Under the pieces are notes generated by a model. It saw nothing but the letters and a program-made list of their open reading frames with translations, was not told the origin of the DNA and ran no database searches. DNA of 64,000 bases. Origin: an uncultured Clostridia bacterium. GTDB lineage: Bacteria; Bacillota; Clostridia; Christensenellales; Borkfalkiaceae. Position 1 is the stretch's first letter; the number at the start of each line of letters is the position of its first letter. The stretch is from positions 62,001-126,000 of the forward strand of contig CAJFQM010000003.1 of the NCBI GenBank assembly GCA_904419075.1, read 5' to 3'. Positions 44,842-54,542 of this stretch are shown here, piece after piece. The position numbers and the translations under genes are program-made.

Positions 44842-44870
44842 ATTATAATACACACGGGCGCAAATTGCAA
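44842..44870 (-). promoter_or_regulatory. Sigma-A promoter of scfA-scfB
   Basis: TTGCAA (44865-44870), 17 nt, TATAAT (44842-44847), read leftwards. Confidence 0.82.
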
Positions 44871-44890
44871 GCAGTTTCTGCCATGTTTTT

Positions 44891-45115
44891 TTATTTTTCG
44901 CGCGACGGGCTCTCTTCTCCCCGATATTCGAGGATATCCCCCGGCTGGCAGTCAAGCGCCTTGCAGATAGCGTCCAGCGTCGAAAACCGAATCGCGCTGA
45001 TTTTCCCCGTCTTGATTTTCGACAGATTGACGTTCGCCACGCCGACCTTTTCCGAAAGTTCGTTCAAAGACATTTTCCTGTCCGCCATAACCCTGTCCAA
45101 TCGTAAAATAATCAT
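44891..45115 (-). CDS. Small XRE-type regulator paired with a DUF2975-like membrane protein
   Basis: 74 residues, a single Cro/CI helix-turn-helix (RMMADRKMSLNEL-like start, then VGVANVNLSKIKTGKISAIRFSTL and LDCQPGDILEY). This is the YozG-type pattern. Its start overlaps the upstream membrane protein gene by 4 nt (ATGA), so both are made together. In many Firmicutes such pairs act as a membrane-linked regulator module of unknown signal. Confidence 0.88.
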   Translation of the reverse strand: MIILRLDRVMADRKMSLNELSEKVGVANVNLSKIKTGKISAIRFSTLDAICKALDCQPGDILEYRGEESPSREK

Positions 45116-45765
45116 AACGTCTCGTCCGCTTCCTTCTGCAACTTTGCGCCGTATTCAAAAATATACGCGACCAAAAGGAGCACGAGAGAGACGAATATGC
45201 CGCCCGCATTCCAAGAAACCCCGAGCATAAAACTCCCGAACAGTATTCCGAGCGTCGCCTTTCCCGTGAGAACGGAGAGAACCGACCATGCGAGGAGCAG
45301 GAACGCCGTGACTTTCAGATAGCGGATGCAGGGCTTACAGAACGGCGAGCTGTTCTTTTCGAGCATTTTCCCGAATTTGGAAATGAGCAGGAACACGACC
45401 CCGTAAACCGTCGCGGTCAGAGCCCCGACAAACACGGCGAGCGCGAGCAATTTCGTCATCGGAATATTTTTCATCTCTCCCGACCCGAATTCGACGAGAA
45501 GAGAATTTCCCTCCCCCGTCACCACGCCGCCGGGCAGATCCTCCGCGATGCTTTGCAAGAGTTTTTCAAACGCGGATAACGAGGTGGATATACCCACGCT
45601 TCCGTTCAGTCCGACGGAAATTTGCAGCCAGTCCTCCGGCACGACGGCGAGAAGCAACGCGCCGAAAAATCCGACGCCGCAGCCGACGATCGTCAAAATC
45701 CCCAAAATCAAGGTGACGATTTTCACGACCTTGCCTATCTTTTGAATCTTTTTTACTTCTTCCAT
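45112..45765 (-). CDS. DUF2975-like membrane protein
   Basis: About 217 residues from MEEVKKIQKIGKVVK; the frame is open 22 residues further but runs into the promoter. Four hydrophobic helices: residues 14-40, a 60-residue outside loop, then about 105-130, 150-170 and 180-205. KFGKMLEKNSSPFCKPCIRYLKVTAFLLL matches the DUF2975 core. It is coupled to the downstream HTH gene and has its own consensus promoter, so the module is inserted into the yajC-scfA region as an independent unit. Confidence 0.8.
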   Translation of the reverse strand: MEEVKKIQKIGKVVKIVTLILGILTIVGCGVGFFGALLLAVVPEDWLQISVGLNGSVGISTSLSAFEKLLQSIAEDLPGGVVTGEGNSLLVEFGSGEMKNIPMTKLLALAVFVGALTATVYGVVFLLISKFGKMLEKNSSPFCKPCIRYLKVTAFLLLAWSVLSVLTGKATLGILFGSFMLGVSWNAGGIFVSLVLLLVAYIFEYGAKLQKEADETL

Positions 45766-45802
45766 AAACTTAAACTGTCTCCCGATTTCGTTTTGTGGGT
45801 AC

Positions 45803-45831
45803 AGTATAGCATAGAATTTTATGTATGTCAA
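45803..45831 (-). promoter_or_regulatory. Sigma-A promoter of the DUF2975/HTH module
   Basis: TTGACA (45826-45831), 17 nt, TATACT (45803-45808), read leftwards. It excludes the longer reading of the membrane protein. Confidence 0.88.
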
Positions 45832-45867
45832 CTATTTTTTAATGTTTTCCGTTAAAAATTTTATGTT

Positions 45868-46251
45868 TTAATCGTGATGCACATTCACGGCGACGATGCC
45901 GCTCAAAGCGCCCGCGACGGCGCCGAAGGCGAGTTCGGCCAAGATCAGCCAGGAAAGGGAGAAATCGCCGCCGACCATGGCGAACACGAGATAGGTGAGC
46001 ATGACGGTAAGAATCCCCGCAAAGAGTCCTTTGAGCCAGCCCTTTTCGCCGCGGAGCGCAAAGAAGCAGCCGAAGAGGATGGCGAGCGCTTTGATGCACT
46101 GATTGACGGGCTTAATGACAGACTCGGAGAGGGACGCGAATTTGAGAACGAGAGAGAAGATAAGGACGGCCGCAAGGCAGAAGAGGACAGAGAGCAGGAC
46201 GGCCTTGGCGATCTGAACGAGATGAGCGGCCAAAGAATTTTCCGATTGCAT
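45868..46251 (-). CDS. TIGR04086-family membrane protein
   Basis: 127 residues with four hydrophobic helices and short loops (KAVLLSVLFCLAAVLIF, then KALAILFGCFFALRGEKGWLKG, then ILTVMLTYLVFAM and LAFGAVAGALSGIVAV). This family is found between yajC and the SCIFF genes in many Clostridia, as here. Function unknown. A 10-bp stem-loop sits directly before its GGAGG. Confidence 0.85.
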   Translation of the reverse strand: MQSENSLAAHLVQIAKAVLLSVLFCLAAVLIFSLVLKFASLSESVIKPVNQCIKALAILFGCFFALRGEKGWLKGLFAGILTVMLTYLVFAMVGGDFSLSWLILAELAFGAVAGALSGIVAVNVHHD

Positions 46252-46269
46252 GATAAAAAAGACACCTCC

Positions 46270-46298
46270 GCATAGGATATTTCGGTATTATCCTATGC
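46270..46298 (-). other. Stem-loop directly upstream of the TIGR04086 gene
   Basis: GCATAGGATA pairs with TATCCTATGC across a 9-nt loop; the 3' arm abuts the Shine-Dalgarno GGAGG. The stem could protect the message or influence initiation; no T-tract follows directly. Confidence 0.6.
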
Positions 46299-46358
46299 AA
46301 AGGCGTCCGTGTTTTAGAAGCGATTTGAAAAAACGCAAATGAAACTTTATTTTCCGTG

Positions 46359-46856
46359 TCAGTCTTTGTTTTCCGTGTCTTGATTTTCGGAAACTTCGGT
46401 TTTTTCCTCGGCTTTTTCCTCGACGATTTCCGCAGAGGCGTCGTCGGCCTGAGCAGGCTGCTGAGCGGTCTCTTCGGACTGTTCGGGAGGGAGTTCGGCC
46501 TTTTCGGTCTTTTTCGCCGTCGCATCCGTCTGATAGACAGCCTGTTTGTCGAATTTGAGGTAAGATTTTCCGGTCGCTTCCGTACCCGTTTCGAGAATGA
46601 ACGTATTGTCTTCGGGATTGACCTCCACGACGATACCGCAGACGCCGCCGATCGTCTTTACTTTATTGCCGGGCTGAATGGCATCCAGCATTTCCTGCGT
46701 TTCTTTCTGTCTCTTTTTGGCCGAACGGCTGTTGAGTACCATGAAAACGACGATGACGAGGACGAGGCCGATAATCAGCACCCAAGACATCCAGCCCGAT
46801 CCGCCGCCGCTTGTCGAGCTTGAAGAAGTCGCCGAATCCAATAAATTAAACAGCAT
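46359..46856 (-). CDS. yajC: Preprotein translocase accessory subunit YajC
   Basis: 165 residues, longer than the usual 85-110. A single helix (residues 20-42, WMSWVLIIGLVLVIVVFMVL), then the conserved cytoplasmic domain NSRSAKKRQKETQEMLDAIQPGNKV and IGGVCGIVVEVNPEDNTFILETG. The last 65 residues are an acidic Glu/Ala/Gln-rich tail. Works with SecDF. An AAGGAG Shine-Dalgarno and a good promoter lie upstream. Confidence 0.93.
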   Translation of the reverse strand: MLFNLLDSATSSSSTSGGGSGWMSWVLIIGLVLVIVVFMVLNSRSAKKRQKETQEMLDAIQPGNKVKTIGGVCGIVVEVNPEDNTFILETGTEATGKSYLKFDKQAVYQTDATAKKTEKAELPPEQSEETAQQPAQADDASAEIVEEKAEEKTEVSENQDTENKD

Positions 46857-46897
46857 AATTTTTCTCCTTACGATTGTTTCAAAGTTTTATATTTTAT

Positions 46898-46926
46898 ATG
46901 ATACCCTTTTTTCGCGTTTTTGGCAA
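46898..46926 (-). promoter_or_regulatory. Promoter of yajC
   Basis: TTGCCA (46921-46926), 17 nt, TATCAT (46898-46903), read leftwards. Confidence 0.72.
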
Positions 46927-47136
46927 GTATTTCTCTGTCGGATTATGACATTTTTTCATTTTTCACCCATTTTTCATTTGTTAAGCGAAAAATTTATCGG
47001 CATACTTGTTCCGCCGTGCTTTTTCCCGGTCGCAATCTCGTCGGATTTTTTCTTTTCCCCGATTCCCTAAAAACTTTCCGGCACCCTTTCGGGCTTTACG
47101 GAGACTGCAGCCTATTTTCCCGCCTTTTCCGGCGGC

Positions 47137-48486
<1,350 letters not shown>

Positions 48487-48515
48487 ATTATACCATATCC
48501 GTTTGCGAAAAGCAA
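48487..48515 (-). promoter_or_regulatory. Promoter of tgt
   Basis: TTGCTT (48510-48515), 17 nt, TATAAT (48487-48492) with TG one base before the -10 (extended -10), read leftwards. Confidence 0.78.
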
Positions 48516-48578
48516 TTTTTCACCGCGGACAGACGAAAAAAATCCTCCGGATTTCTCCGGAGGAAAGAACGGGCAAAA

Positions 48579-50549
48579 TCATTCAAGTTCGAACGCGCCC
48601 GTATAGAGCTGATAATAAACGCCCTTCTGCTCGATGAGCTGTTCGTGCGTACCGCGTTCGATGATGCGGCCGTGGTCGAGGACCATGATGGCATTGGAGT
48701 TGCGCACGGTGGAGAGTCTGTGCGCGATGACGAATACCGTACGGCCTTCCATGAGCTTATCCATACCGTCCTGTACGAGCGCTTCGGTATGCGTATCGAT
48801 CGAGGAGGTAGCCTCGTCGAGAATCATGGCAGGCGTATCCGCCACGGCGGCGCGGGCGATGGACAAAAGCTGTCTCTGTCCCTGCGACAGATTCGCGCCG
48901 TTGTTGGTGAGCATGGTATTGTATCCTTCGGGCAGACGGCGGATAAAGTCGTCCGCATTCGCGAGTTTCGCGGCCGCGATACATTCTTCGTCCGTCGCGT
49001 CGAGACGGCCGTAGCGGATATTGTCCATGACCGTTCCCGTAAACAGGTTGGTATCCTGCAACACGATGCCTAAGGAGCGACGCAAATCCTTCTTGTTGAT
49101 TTTGTTGATATTGATGCCGTCGTAACGGATCTTGCCGTCCGCGATGTCGTAGAAGCGGTTGATGAGGTTGGTAATGGTCGTTTTTCCCGCGCCCGTCGCA
49201 CCTACGAACGCGATTTTCTGACCGGGCTTCGCATAGAGGGAGACGTCGATGAGGACCTGTTTTTCGGGTACATATCCGAAATCGACGTGTTCCATGACGA
49301 TATCCCCTTTCAGCTCGGTATACGTAACCGTGCCGTCGGCCTTGTGAAAATGTCTCCACGCCCAAAGATTGGTACGTTCGGGAGTTTCGACGAGATTGCC
49401 GTTTTCGTCCCTCTTCGCGTTTACGAGTGTGACATACCCCTCGTCGTGTTCGGGTTCCTCGTCCAGGAGGTCGAAGATACGCCCGACGCCCGCAAGTCCC
49501 ATGGCGATCATGGACACCTGCTGAGAAGCCTGGTTTACGGTCTGAGTGAACTGTCTGGACATGCCGAGGAAAGCGAGCACGATACCGGCGGAAATGGGTC
49601 CGAGTCCGGTAAAGATACTGCTGATGCTTATATTGGGAGCCCCCAAGGTCAGGAGCAATCCGCCGACGATGGCGAGGAGGACGTAAGTGAAATTACCGAT
49701 ATTGCTGAGAATGGGTCCCAAGACGTTACCGAAGATATGTGCCTTTTCGCTGTCGTGGAAAAGCTCTCCGTTGAGCTTATCGAAATCGCGTTTTGCGGCT
49801 TCCTCGTGCGTAAATACTTTTACGACCTTCTGGCCCTTCATGATTTCTTCGATAAAGCCTTCTTCCGCCGCGAGCGAACGCTGTTGCGCCACCATGTATT
49901 TGGAGCTGTTTCCGCCCACTTTCTTGACGACGGAGAACATGACGACGGAGCAAATGCCCACGACCAAGGTGAGCCAAAGACTGTACCAAAGCATCGTACA
50001 GACGCAGATCGTGACCGTCAAAGCGGCGGAAAAGAGAGTGGGAAGGCTTTGGCCGACGAGCTGACGCATGGCGTCGGTATCGTTGGTATAGGTACTCATG
50101 ATGTCGCCGTGCGCATGCGTATCGAAGTATTTAATGGGGAGAGATTCCATTCTGTTGAACATATCCTCGCGGAAATGACACAAAATCCCCTGCGTGACGA
50201 CGGCCATGATCTGAGTATACAGGAAAGACGCGACGACGGCCACGACGTAAAGCGAGCCCATCAGAGCGATAAGACTGATCAAAGCGCTCTTGACGGCATC
50301 CATTCCGTCGCTGATGCCGGGCGTGATGACGTTATCGATGAGCCGCTGCATGAACACGGTGGAGATGAGTCCGCCGGCCGCGCTCAGAATCAAGCAGAAG
50401 AAGACGGCGATCAGCGCGCTCTTGTAATATTTGAAGATATATTTTAACAATCTTTTCAGGGTGCCTTTTTTGACGGTTCCCGCGGGGACTGCCATACCCC
50501 TGCCGCCGCGCATTTTCATGGGGCGGGAAGTACTTTTTGCTTCAGCCAT
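48579..50549 (-). CDS. ABC multidrug-type exporter, half-transporter B
   Basis: 656 residues: six membrane helices (about 38-360) followed by an ATPase domain with GATGAGKTT, the signature LSQGQRQLLSIARA, Walker B AMILDEATSSID and the His switch VIAHRL. The linker before the ATPase domain is longer than normal (about 370-440). The start overlaps the stop of the upstream ABC gene by one base, so the two are made together as a heterodimer. Drug or lipid export is inferred from the family and the MarR gene upstream. Confidence 0.92.
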   Translation of the reverse strand: MAEAKSTSRPMKMRGGRGMAVPAGTVKKGTLKRLLKYIFKYYKSALIAVFFCLILSAAGGLISTVFMQRLIDNVITPGISDGMDAVKSALISLIALMGSLYVVAVVASFLYTQIMAVVTQGILCHFREDMFNRMESLPIKYFDTHAHGDIMSTYTNDTDAMRQLVGQSLPTLFSAALTVTICVCTMLWYSLWLTLVVGICSVVMFSVVKKVGGNSSKYMVAQQRSLAAEEGFIEEIMKGQKVVKVFTHEEAAKRDFDKLNGELFHDSEKAHIFGNVLGPILSNIGNFTYVLLAIVGGLLLTLGAPNISISSIFTGLGPISAGIVLAFLGMSRQFTQTVNQASQQVSMIAMGLAGVGRIFDLLDEEPEHDEGYVTLVNAKRDENGNLVETPERTNLWAWRHFHKADGTVTYTELKGDIVMEHVDFGYVPEKQVLIDVSLYAKPGQKIAFVGATGAGKTTITNLINRFYDIADGKIRYDGININKINKKDLRRSLGIVLQDTNLFTGTVMDNIRYGRLDATDEECIAAAKLANADDFIRRLPEGYNTMLTNNGANLSQGQRQLLSIARAAVADTPAMILDEATSSIDTHTEALVQDGMDKLMEGRTVFVIAHRLSTVRNSNAIMVLDHGRIIERGTHEQLIEQKGVYYQLYTGAFELE

Positions 50550-52351
50550 CAGTCGTTACCTCCTTTGCCGGTCGCTCTCAAAGCGGCCGCCGCTTCGGAT
50601 TCAGCCTTTTCGGACGCTTCGCTTTCGGGCGCTTTACCCTTTGTCTGTTCCTCGTAGATTTCGCGGTAAATATCGCTCGACTGCATGAGTTCTTCGTGCG
50701 TGCCGGAAGCGATGATTTTTCCGCCGTCCATGACGAGGATTTTGTCTGCGCTTTCCACCGACGCGACGCGCTGAGCGATGATGATTTTCGTGGTATCCGG
50801 AATTTCTTCCACGAACGCTTTGCGGATGAGCGCATCCGTCTTGGTATCGACCGCCGAAGTCGAATCGTCGAGAATGAGTACTTTGGGTTTTCTCAGAAGC
50901 GCGCGAGCGATACAGAGTCTCTGTTTCTGCCCGCCGGAGACGTTGGTTCCGCCCTGTTCGATGTAGGTGTCGTAGCCGTCGGGGAAGGAACGGACAAATT
51001 CGTCCGCCTGAGCCAATTTGCATACTCTTTCGAGTTCCTCATCGGAAGCATTGGGATTTCCCCAGCGAAGATTTTCCTTAATCGTGCCGGAGAAGAGGAC
51101 GTTCTTTTGCAGAACGACGGCGACTTCGGTACGCAGGAAGTCGAGGTCATAATCTTTGACGTTGACGCCGCCGACATAGACGGCACCTTCGGTGGTGTCG
51201 TAGAGACGGGGAATCAGCTGAATGAGCGACGTTTTCGACGCGCCCGTGCCGCCGAGTATACCGACGGTCTCGCCGGGTTTAATATCGAGATTAATGTCGG
51301 ACAGAGCGTATTTTTCCGCTTTTGCGGAATATTTGAAATTGACGTTATCGAAGCGGATGCTGCCGTCCTTCATTTCCTTAATGCCGTTTTCGGGGCTGAC
51401 GAGGTCGGATTTCTGTTCGAGGACCTCCGTAATACGGCGCGCAGATTCTCCCGCCATCGTGATCATCGCGAACACCATGGCCAACATCATGAGGGAAGAA
51501 AGGATCTGAACCCCGTAAGTAATCATGGCGGAGAGATCCTGAGGTTCCATGGTGGAACCGCCCGCAGAGATAATGATTTTCGCCCCGAACCAGGAAACGA
51601 GAAGGGAAGCGAGATACATGGAGAACATCATGACGGGCGAAACGAGCGCCATCAATCTTTCCGCTTTCGTAAAGTCGGTTTTTACTTCGCCGGAAATTTT
51701 GGCGAACTTCTGTTTTTCATAATCTTCGCGGACGAAGGATTTGACGACGCGGATTCCGCCGACGTTTTCCTGAACGGAATTGTTCATAGCGTCGTATTTT
51801 TTGAAAATACGGCGGAAGAAAGGCATGACATATACCACGATGAGAACCATCACCACCAAAAGAATGGGCAGAATCGCGAGATAAATGAGTGCCAGAGTAT
51901 GATTGATCGTAAAGCCCATGATGAACGAGAAAATGAACATCAGGGGAACGCGCACCGCGATGCGGATGCACATCTGGAACGCCATCTGAACGTTGGAAAC
52001 GTCCGTGGTGAGTCTCGTAACGAGAGAGGAGGAAGAAAACTTATCCACGTCCTTGAAGGAAAACTGCTGGACGGAATAAAACAAATCCTGTCTCAGATTT
52101 TTAGCAAAACCGCAGCTTGCCGTCGCGGCAAATTTTCCGGCGAGAACACCGCCCGTCAGGGACAGAGCCGCCATGAGAATAAGGATCCCGCCGTATTTGA
52201 GAATGTGCGGCATATTTCCGACGCCGTCGATCAGCCTTGCCATGAACAACGGAATCAGGCATTCGCACACGACTTCGAGTATCATGCATACGGGGGTCAG
52301 TATCGCGTGTTTTTTATATTCGCGCACGCTTTTGACCAATGTCTTTACCAT
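50549..52351 (-). CDS. ABC multidrug-type exporter, half-transporter A
   Basis: About 600 residues from [14 protein letters not shown]; a GGAGG lies 14 nt before this ATG, and a GTG at 52399 with no Shine-Dalgarno would add 16 residues. Six membrane helices then an ATPase domain with [10 protein letters not shown], where the usual glycine before Lys is Ser, the signature [14 protein letters not shown] and Walker [13 protein letters not shown]. Walker B ends in Asp rather than Glu, the mark of a degenerate site in heterodimeric exporters. It follows marR. Confidence 0.9.
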   Translation of the reverse strand: MVKTLVKSVREYKKHAILTPVCMILEVVCECLIPLFMARLIDGVGNMPHILKYGGILILMAALSLTGGVLAGKFAATASCGFAKNLRQDLFYSVQQFSFKDVDKFSSSSLVTRLTTDVSNVQMAFQMCIRIAVRVPLMFIFSFIMGFTINHTLALIYLAILPILLVVMVLIVVYVMPFFRRIFKKYDAMNNSVQENVGGIRVVKSFVREDYEKQKFAKISGEVKTDFTKAERLMALVSPVMMFSMYLASLLVSWFGAKIIISAGGSTMEPQDLSAMITYGVQILSSLMMLAMVFAMITMAGESARRITEVLEQKSDLVSPENGIKEMKDGSIRFDNVNFKYSAKAEKYALSDINLDIKPGETVGILGGTGASKTSLIQLIPRLYDTTEGAVYVGGVNVKDYDLDFLRTEVAVVLQKNVLFSGTIKENLRWGNPNASDEELERVCKLAQADEFVRSFPDGYDTYIEQGGTNVSGGQKQRLCIARALLRKPKVLILDDSTSAVDTKTDALIRKAFVEEIPDTTKIIIAQRVASVESADKILVMDGGKIIASGTHEELMQSSDIYREIYEEQTKGKAPESEASEKAESEAAAALRATGKGGND

Positions 52352-52456
52352 AACCGAATTTATATCCTCCAAAAATTGTTTTTTCTTTTTCTGATGCACC
52401 GCAATCCGCGGTTCGTTCTGCGCTTCGGGCGTTTCGGGAAACGCGCCTTTTCGGCG

Positions 52457-52879
52457 TCATTCCAGATTCTCGTAAATGCGTTGAAGGTAGCCCTTAAACT
52501 CGCGCCTTTCCTCGTCGGAAAATCCTTTCAGGAGCGTTTCCTCCGTTTTTCTCTGCCGGGCTTTCATTTTCCTGAACATTTCCTCCGCGGTCTCCGTGAT
52601 GGACACGTTTTTCGCTCTGCGGTCGTTTTTGTCAGGTTCGGCACGCACAAACCCCTTTTCTTCGAGACGGAAAATGATTCCCGAAACGGTAGCGTGAGAA
52701 ATATCGAAGTACCTCTCGATATCCCTGAGCGTAACCTGTCCTTTTTTGCCGTAAGTATGCAGATACCAAAGAATTTTTCCTTGGGAAAAGGTAACTCCGC
52801 TCTCTTCGCGTTTATCGTTCGCTCTCCGTTCCATCTTTTCACTGATTTTTTTCAGGAGCAATCCTATATGCGTTTCCAT
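52457..52879 (-). CDS. MarR-family transcriptional regulator
   Basis: 140 residues. Winged-helix: VTFSQGKILWYLHTYGKKGQ, then VTLRDIERYFDISHATVSGIIFRLEEKGFV and DKNDRRAKNVSITETA (the wing). It heads the exporter operon. An 18-bp near-palindrome fills the promoter spacer, so it probably represses its own operon until a ligand binds. Confidence 0.93.
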   Translation of the reverse strand: METHIGLLLKKISEKMERRANDKREESGVTFSQGKILWYLHTYGKKGQVTLRDIERYFDISHATVSGIIFRLEEKGFVRAEPDKNDRRAKNVSITETAEEMFRKMKARQRKTEETLLKGFSDEERREFKGYLQRIYENLE

Positions 52880-52992
52880 AGCGTTCCTCTTTTTATCGCC
52901 CTTTCAAAATAATTTCCGATTGAAAATCATTCTCCGCGACAATGAAATTTCTGCCCGACGATTTTCCTCCGCAGTCTCAAAACAGTATACTT

Positions 52993-53021
52993 ATTATATG
53001 AAGCATGCTACATAAAGTCAA
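52993..53021 (-). promoter_or_regulatory. Sigma-A promoter of the marR-exporter operon
   Basis: TTGACT (53016-53021), 17 nt, TATAAT (52993-52998), read leftwards. Confidence 0.9.
52997..53014. promoter_or_regulatory. MarR operator candidate
   Basis: TATGAAGCATGCTACATA: 18 bp, self-complementary except for one pair of positions, covering the spacer and the edge of the -10. Its place and symmetry fit a MarR dimer site. Confidence 0.75.
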
Positions 53022-53047
53022 GCGTTTGAAAGGGGTAATTTATCATT

Positions 53048-53069
53048 TCACAAAACTTTCATTTTGTGA
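53048..53069. promoter_or_regulatory. Inverted repeat upstream of XRE gene
   Basis: TCACAAAA and TTTTGTGA, 8-bp arms with a 6-nt centre. It lies in the divergent region between marR and the XRE gene; it could be the XRE operator (inference). Confidence 0.5.
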
Positions 53070-53097
53070 CAAAAACAGACAAAAAAGGAGGCTTGAA

Positions 53098-53106
53098 AAT
53101 GAGGTA
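53098..53106 (+). other. Two-codon minigene with strong Shine-Dalgarno
   Basis: AAGGAGG then 7 nt then ATG AGG TAA. A strong ribosome site drives a frame of two codons ahead of the XRE gene. It could be chance or a leader element. Confidence 0.4.
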
Positions 53107-53121
53107 AAATAAAAGAAAAAA

Positions 53122-53149
53122 CTTACCGCGCGGCAAGGAGCGCGGTAAG
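53122..53149 (+). other. Strong stem-loop just upstream of the XRE Shine-Dalgarno
   Basis: CTTACCGCGC pairs perfectly with GCGCGGTAAG around GGCAAGGA; two bases later AAAGGAG begins. No T-tract, so not a terminator. It may act as an RNA regulatory element or a DNA operator. Confidence 0.6.
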
Positions 53150-53163
53150 AAAAGGAGAAAGAT

Positions 53164-53502
53164 TTGACAAACGGAAATTTTCCCCTGAGGTTGAAAGAAG
53201 CCATGGAGCGGAAGGGCGTAAACGGTCGGCAGCTGGCGGAGGGAACCGCCGTCACGGAAGCGACCGTCTCCCGCTATCTGAGCGGAGCGCGAAATCCCGA
53301 AAACTTTGAAATTCTGGCGTCGATCGCGCGATTTTTGGAAGTTTCGGCCGATTATCTTTTAGGTCTCACGAACAATCCTTATCGAAAAGGTTCCCTGCCC
53401 GAAGAAGTAAAAGAACTGCTCGCCCGATATTTACGGGCGAGCGACGGCGACAAAAAAGTATTGTGGGCGCTTCTCGACAAATACGCGGACGAACCGTCTT
53501 AA
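53164..53502 (+). CDS. XRE-family transcriptional regulator, 112 residues
   Basis: TTG start with AAAGGAG 6 nt upstream. Helix-turn-helix: LRLKEAMERKGVNGRQLAEG, VTEATVSRYLSGARNPENFE, then VSADYLLGLTNNP. The last 40 residues (LPEEVKELLARYLRASDGDK) form a helical extension, probably for dimerisation. It is the first of four XRE genes in 1.8 kb, and its upstream region holds an inverted repeat, a minigene and a stem-loop. Confidence 0.9.
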   Translation: MTNGNFPLRLKEAMERKGVNGRQLAEGTAVTEATVSRYLSGARNPENFEILASIARFLEVSADYLLGLTNNPYRKGSLPEEVKELLARYLRASDGDKKVLWALLDKYADEPS

Positions 53503-53525
53503 AGAGCGCGTTTTCCCCTCCCCTC

Positions 53526-53738
53526 TCAAAAATAATCTTCCTTTAAGCCTAAAAGATAATCCGCAGATATACAAAAAGTAACAGCTATCTTTTTTAATGA
53601 ATAATATCCAGGTACAACTTTTCCTTTTAACCATTCACTGACCTGAGAGGGCTTTACTTCTATTGCTTCGGCAAAATTTTTTTGAGTAAGAGAGTTAATT
53701 TTCAAAAACTCCTGTAAAATTTCAGAAAACGAATCCAT
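53526..53738 (-). CDS. XRE-family transcriptional regulator, 70 residues
   Basis: Minimal helix-turn-helix: LQEFLKINSLTQKNFAEAI, VKPSQVSEWLKGKVVPG and ISADYLLGLKEDYF. Convergent with the preceding XRE gene. TTGGAG lies about 9 nt before the ATG. Target unknown. Confidence 0.87.
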   Translation of the reverse strand: MDSFSEILQEFLKINSLTQKNFAEAIEVKPSQVSEWLKGKVVPGYYSLKKIAVTFCISADYLLGLKEDYF

Positions 53739-53825
53739 TATAGCAGCTCCAAAACAATTTTCACTGCCATTTTATCCCATTAAGGACCAATTAATCCCGA
53801 CAACTTCCAAAACGGTAGCAGAAAA

Positions 53826-54260
53826 TCAATCTCTTCCGAGGAGGTGATCGACGGAGCAATCGAACAGATCCGCGAGCGCTTCGAGAGTATAAGCGGTAGG
53901 GTCGGACTTGCGCCATTTTTCCAAAGATTTGCCGTCAAAGCGGGAGAGTTGTTTCATTTTATAAATGGACATTTTGGCTTCTTTCATGATATGTCTCACG
54001 CAGAGATCAAAACGGCGAGGGGGAGCGGAATGTTTGGAAAACTGATTGTCGTCGCAGCGGCCGAGGAGGAAATCGAAGGTAGCCTCGAAGAAATCGGAGA
54101 CTGCGATCAGATTGGAAAGTCGTATACTGCAAGCGTCGTTTTTCCAGCGATAGACAGTAGAAGAGCTCACGCCGAGCCGTTCGGCCAGACCTTTCGCCGT
54201 CAATTCTGTTTCAGACATCAGTTCTGCAAGTCTTTCCCCAAAGGTCCCCAGCTTTCCCAT
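53826..54260 (-). CDS. XRE-type regulator with two helix-turn-helix domains (copy 1)
   Basis: 144 residues. First domain: FGERLAELMSETELTAKGLAE, VSSSTVYRWKNDA, then ATFDFLLGR (about residue 66). Second domain from about 84: VRHIMKEAKMSIYKMKQLS, GKSLEKWRKSDPT and CSVDHLLGRD at the very end. Each half thus ends in the same D-x-LLGR mark, so the protein looks like an internal duplication. The recognition helix of the second half is less canonical. It is similar in layout to the next regulator and probably a paralogue. Confidence 0.85.
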   Translation of the reverse strand: MGKLGTFGERLAELMSETELTAKGLAERLGVSSSTVYRWKNDACSIRLSNLIAVSDFFEATFDFLLGRCDDNQFSKHSAPPRRFDLCVRHIMKEAKMSIYKMKQLSRFDGKSLEKWRKSDPTAYTLEALADLFDCSVDHLLGRD

Positions 54261-54463
54261 AACAGCCTCTCCTCTTTCGCATTTATTTTATTAATCTATT
54301 ATGTTATTTTTGAAAAGAAAATTCAGTCGATTATCATATAATCCATATACGCGTTTTTTACGCCTGTATCCCTTGAAAAATAAGGGAAAGAGGATAATTT
54401 GGGAAAGTTTTGTTTATAGGAAGAAAGCTCACCTCTACCCTGCCCGTCGAAAACGAAAAGAAG

Positions 54464-54497
54464 CAAAAAAAACGACCGCGCTTGAAAAGATGCGGTC
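54464..54497 (-). terminator. Terminator after XRE copy 2
   Basis: Read leftwards GACCGC-12 nt-GCGGTC, then G and eight T. Confidence 0.75.
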
Positions 54498-54542
54498 AAT
54501 TTGAAATCTCCTTTGTGTTAAACTTTATTCGGAATGTAGAGT

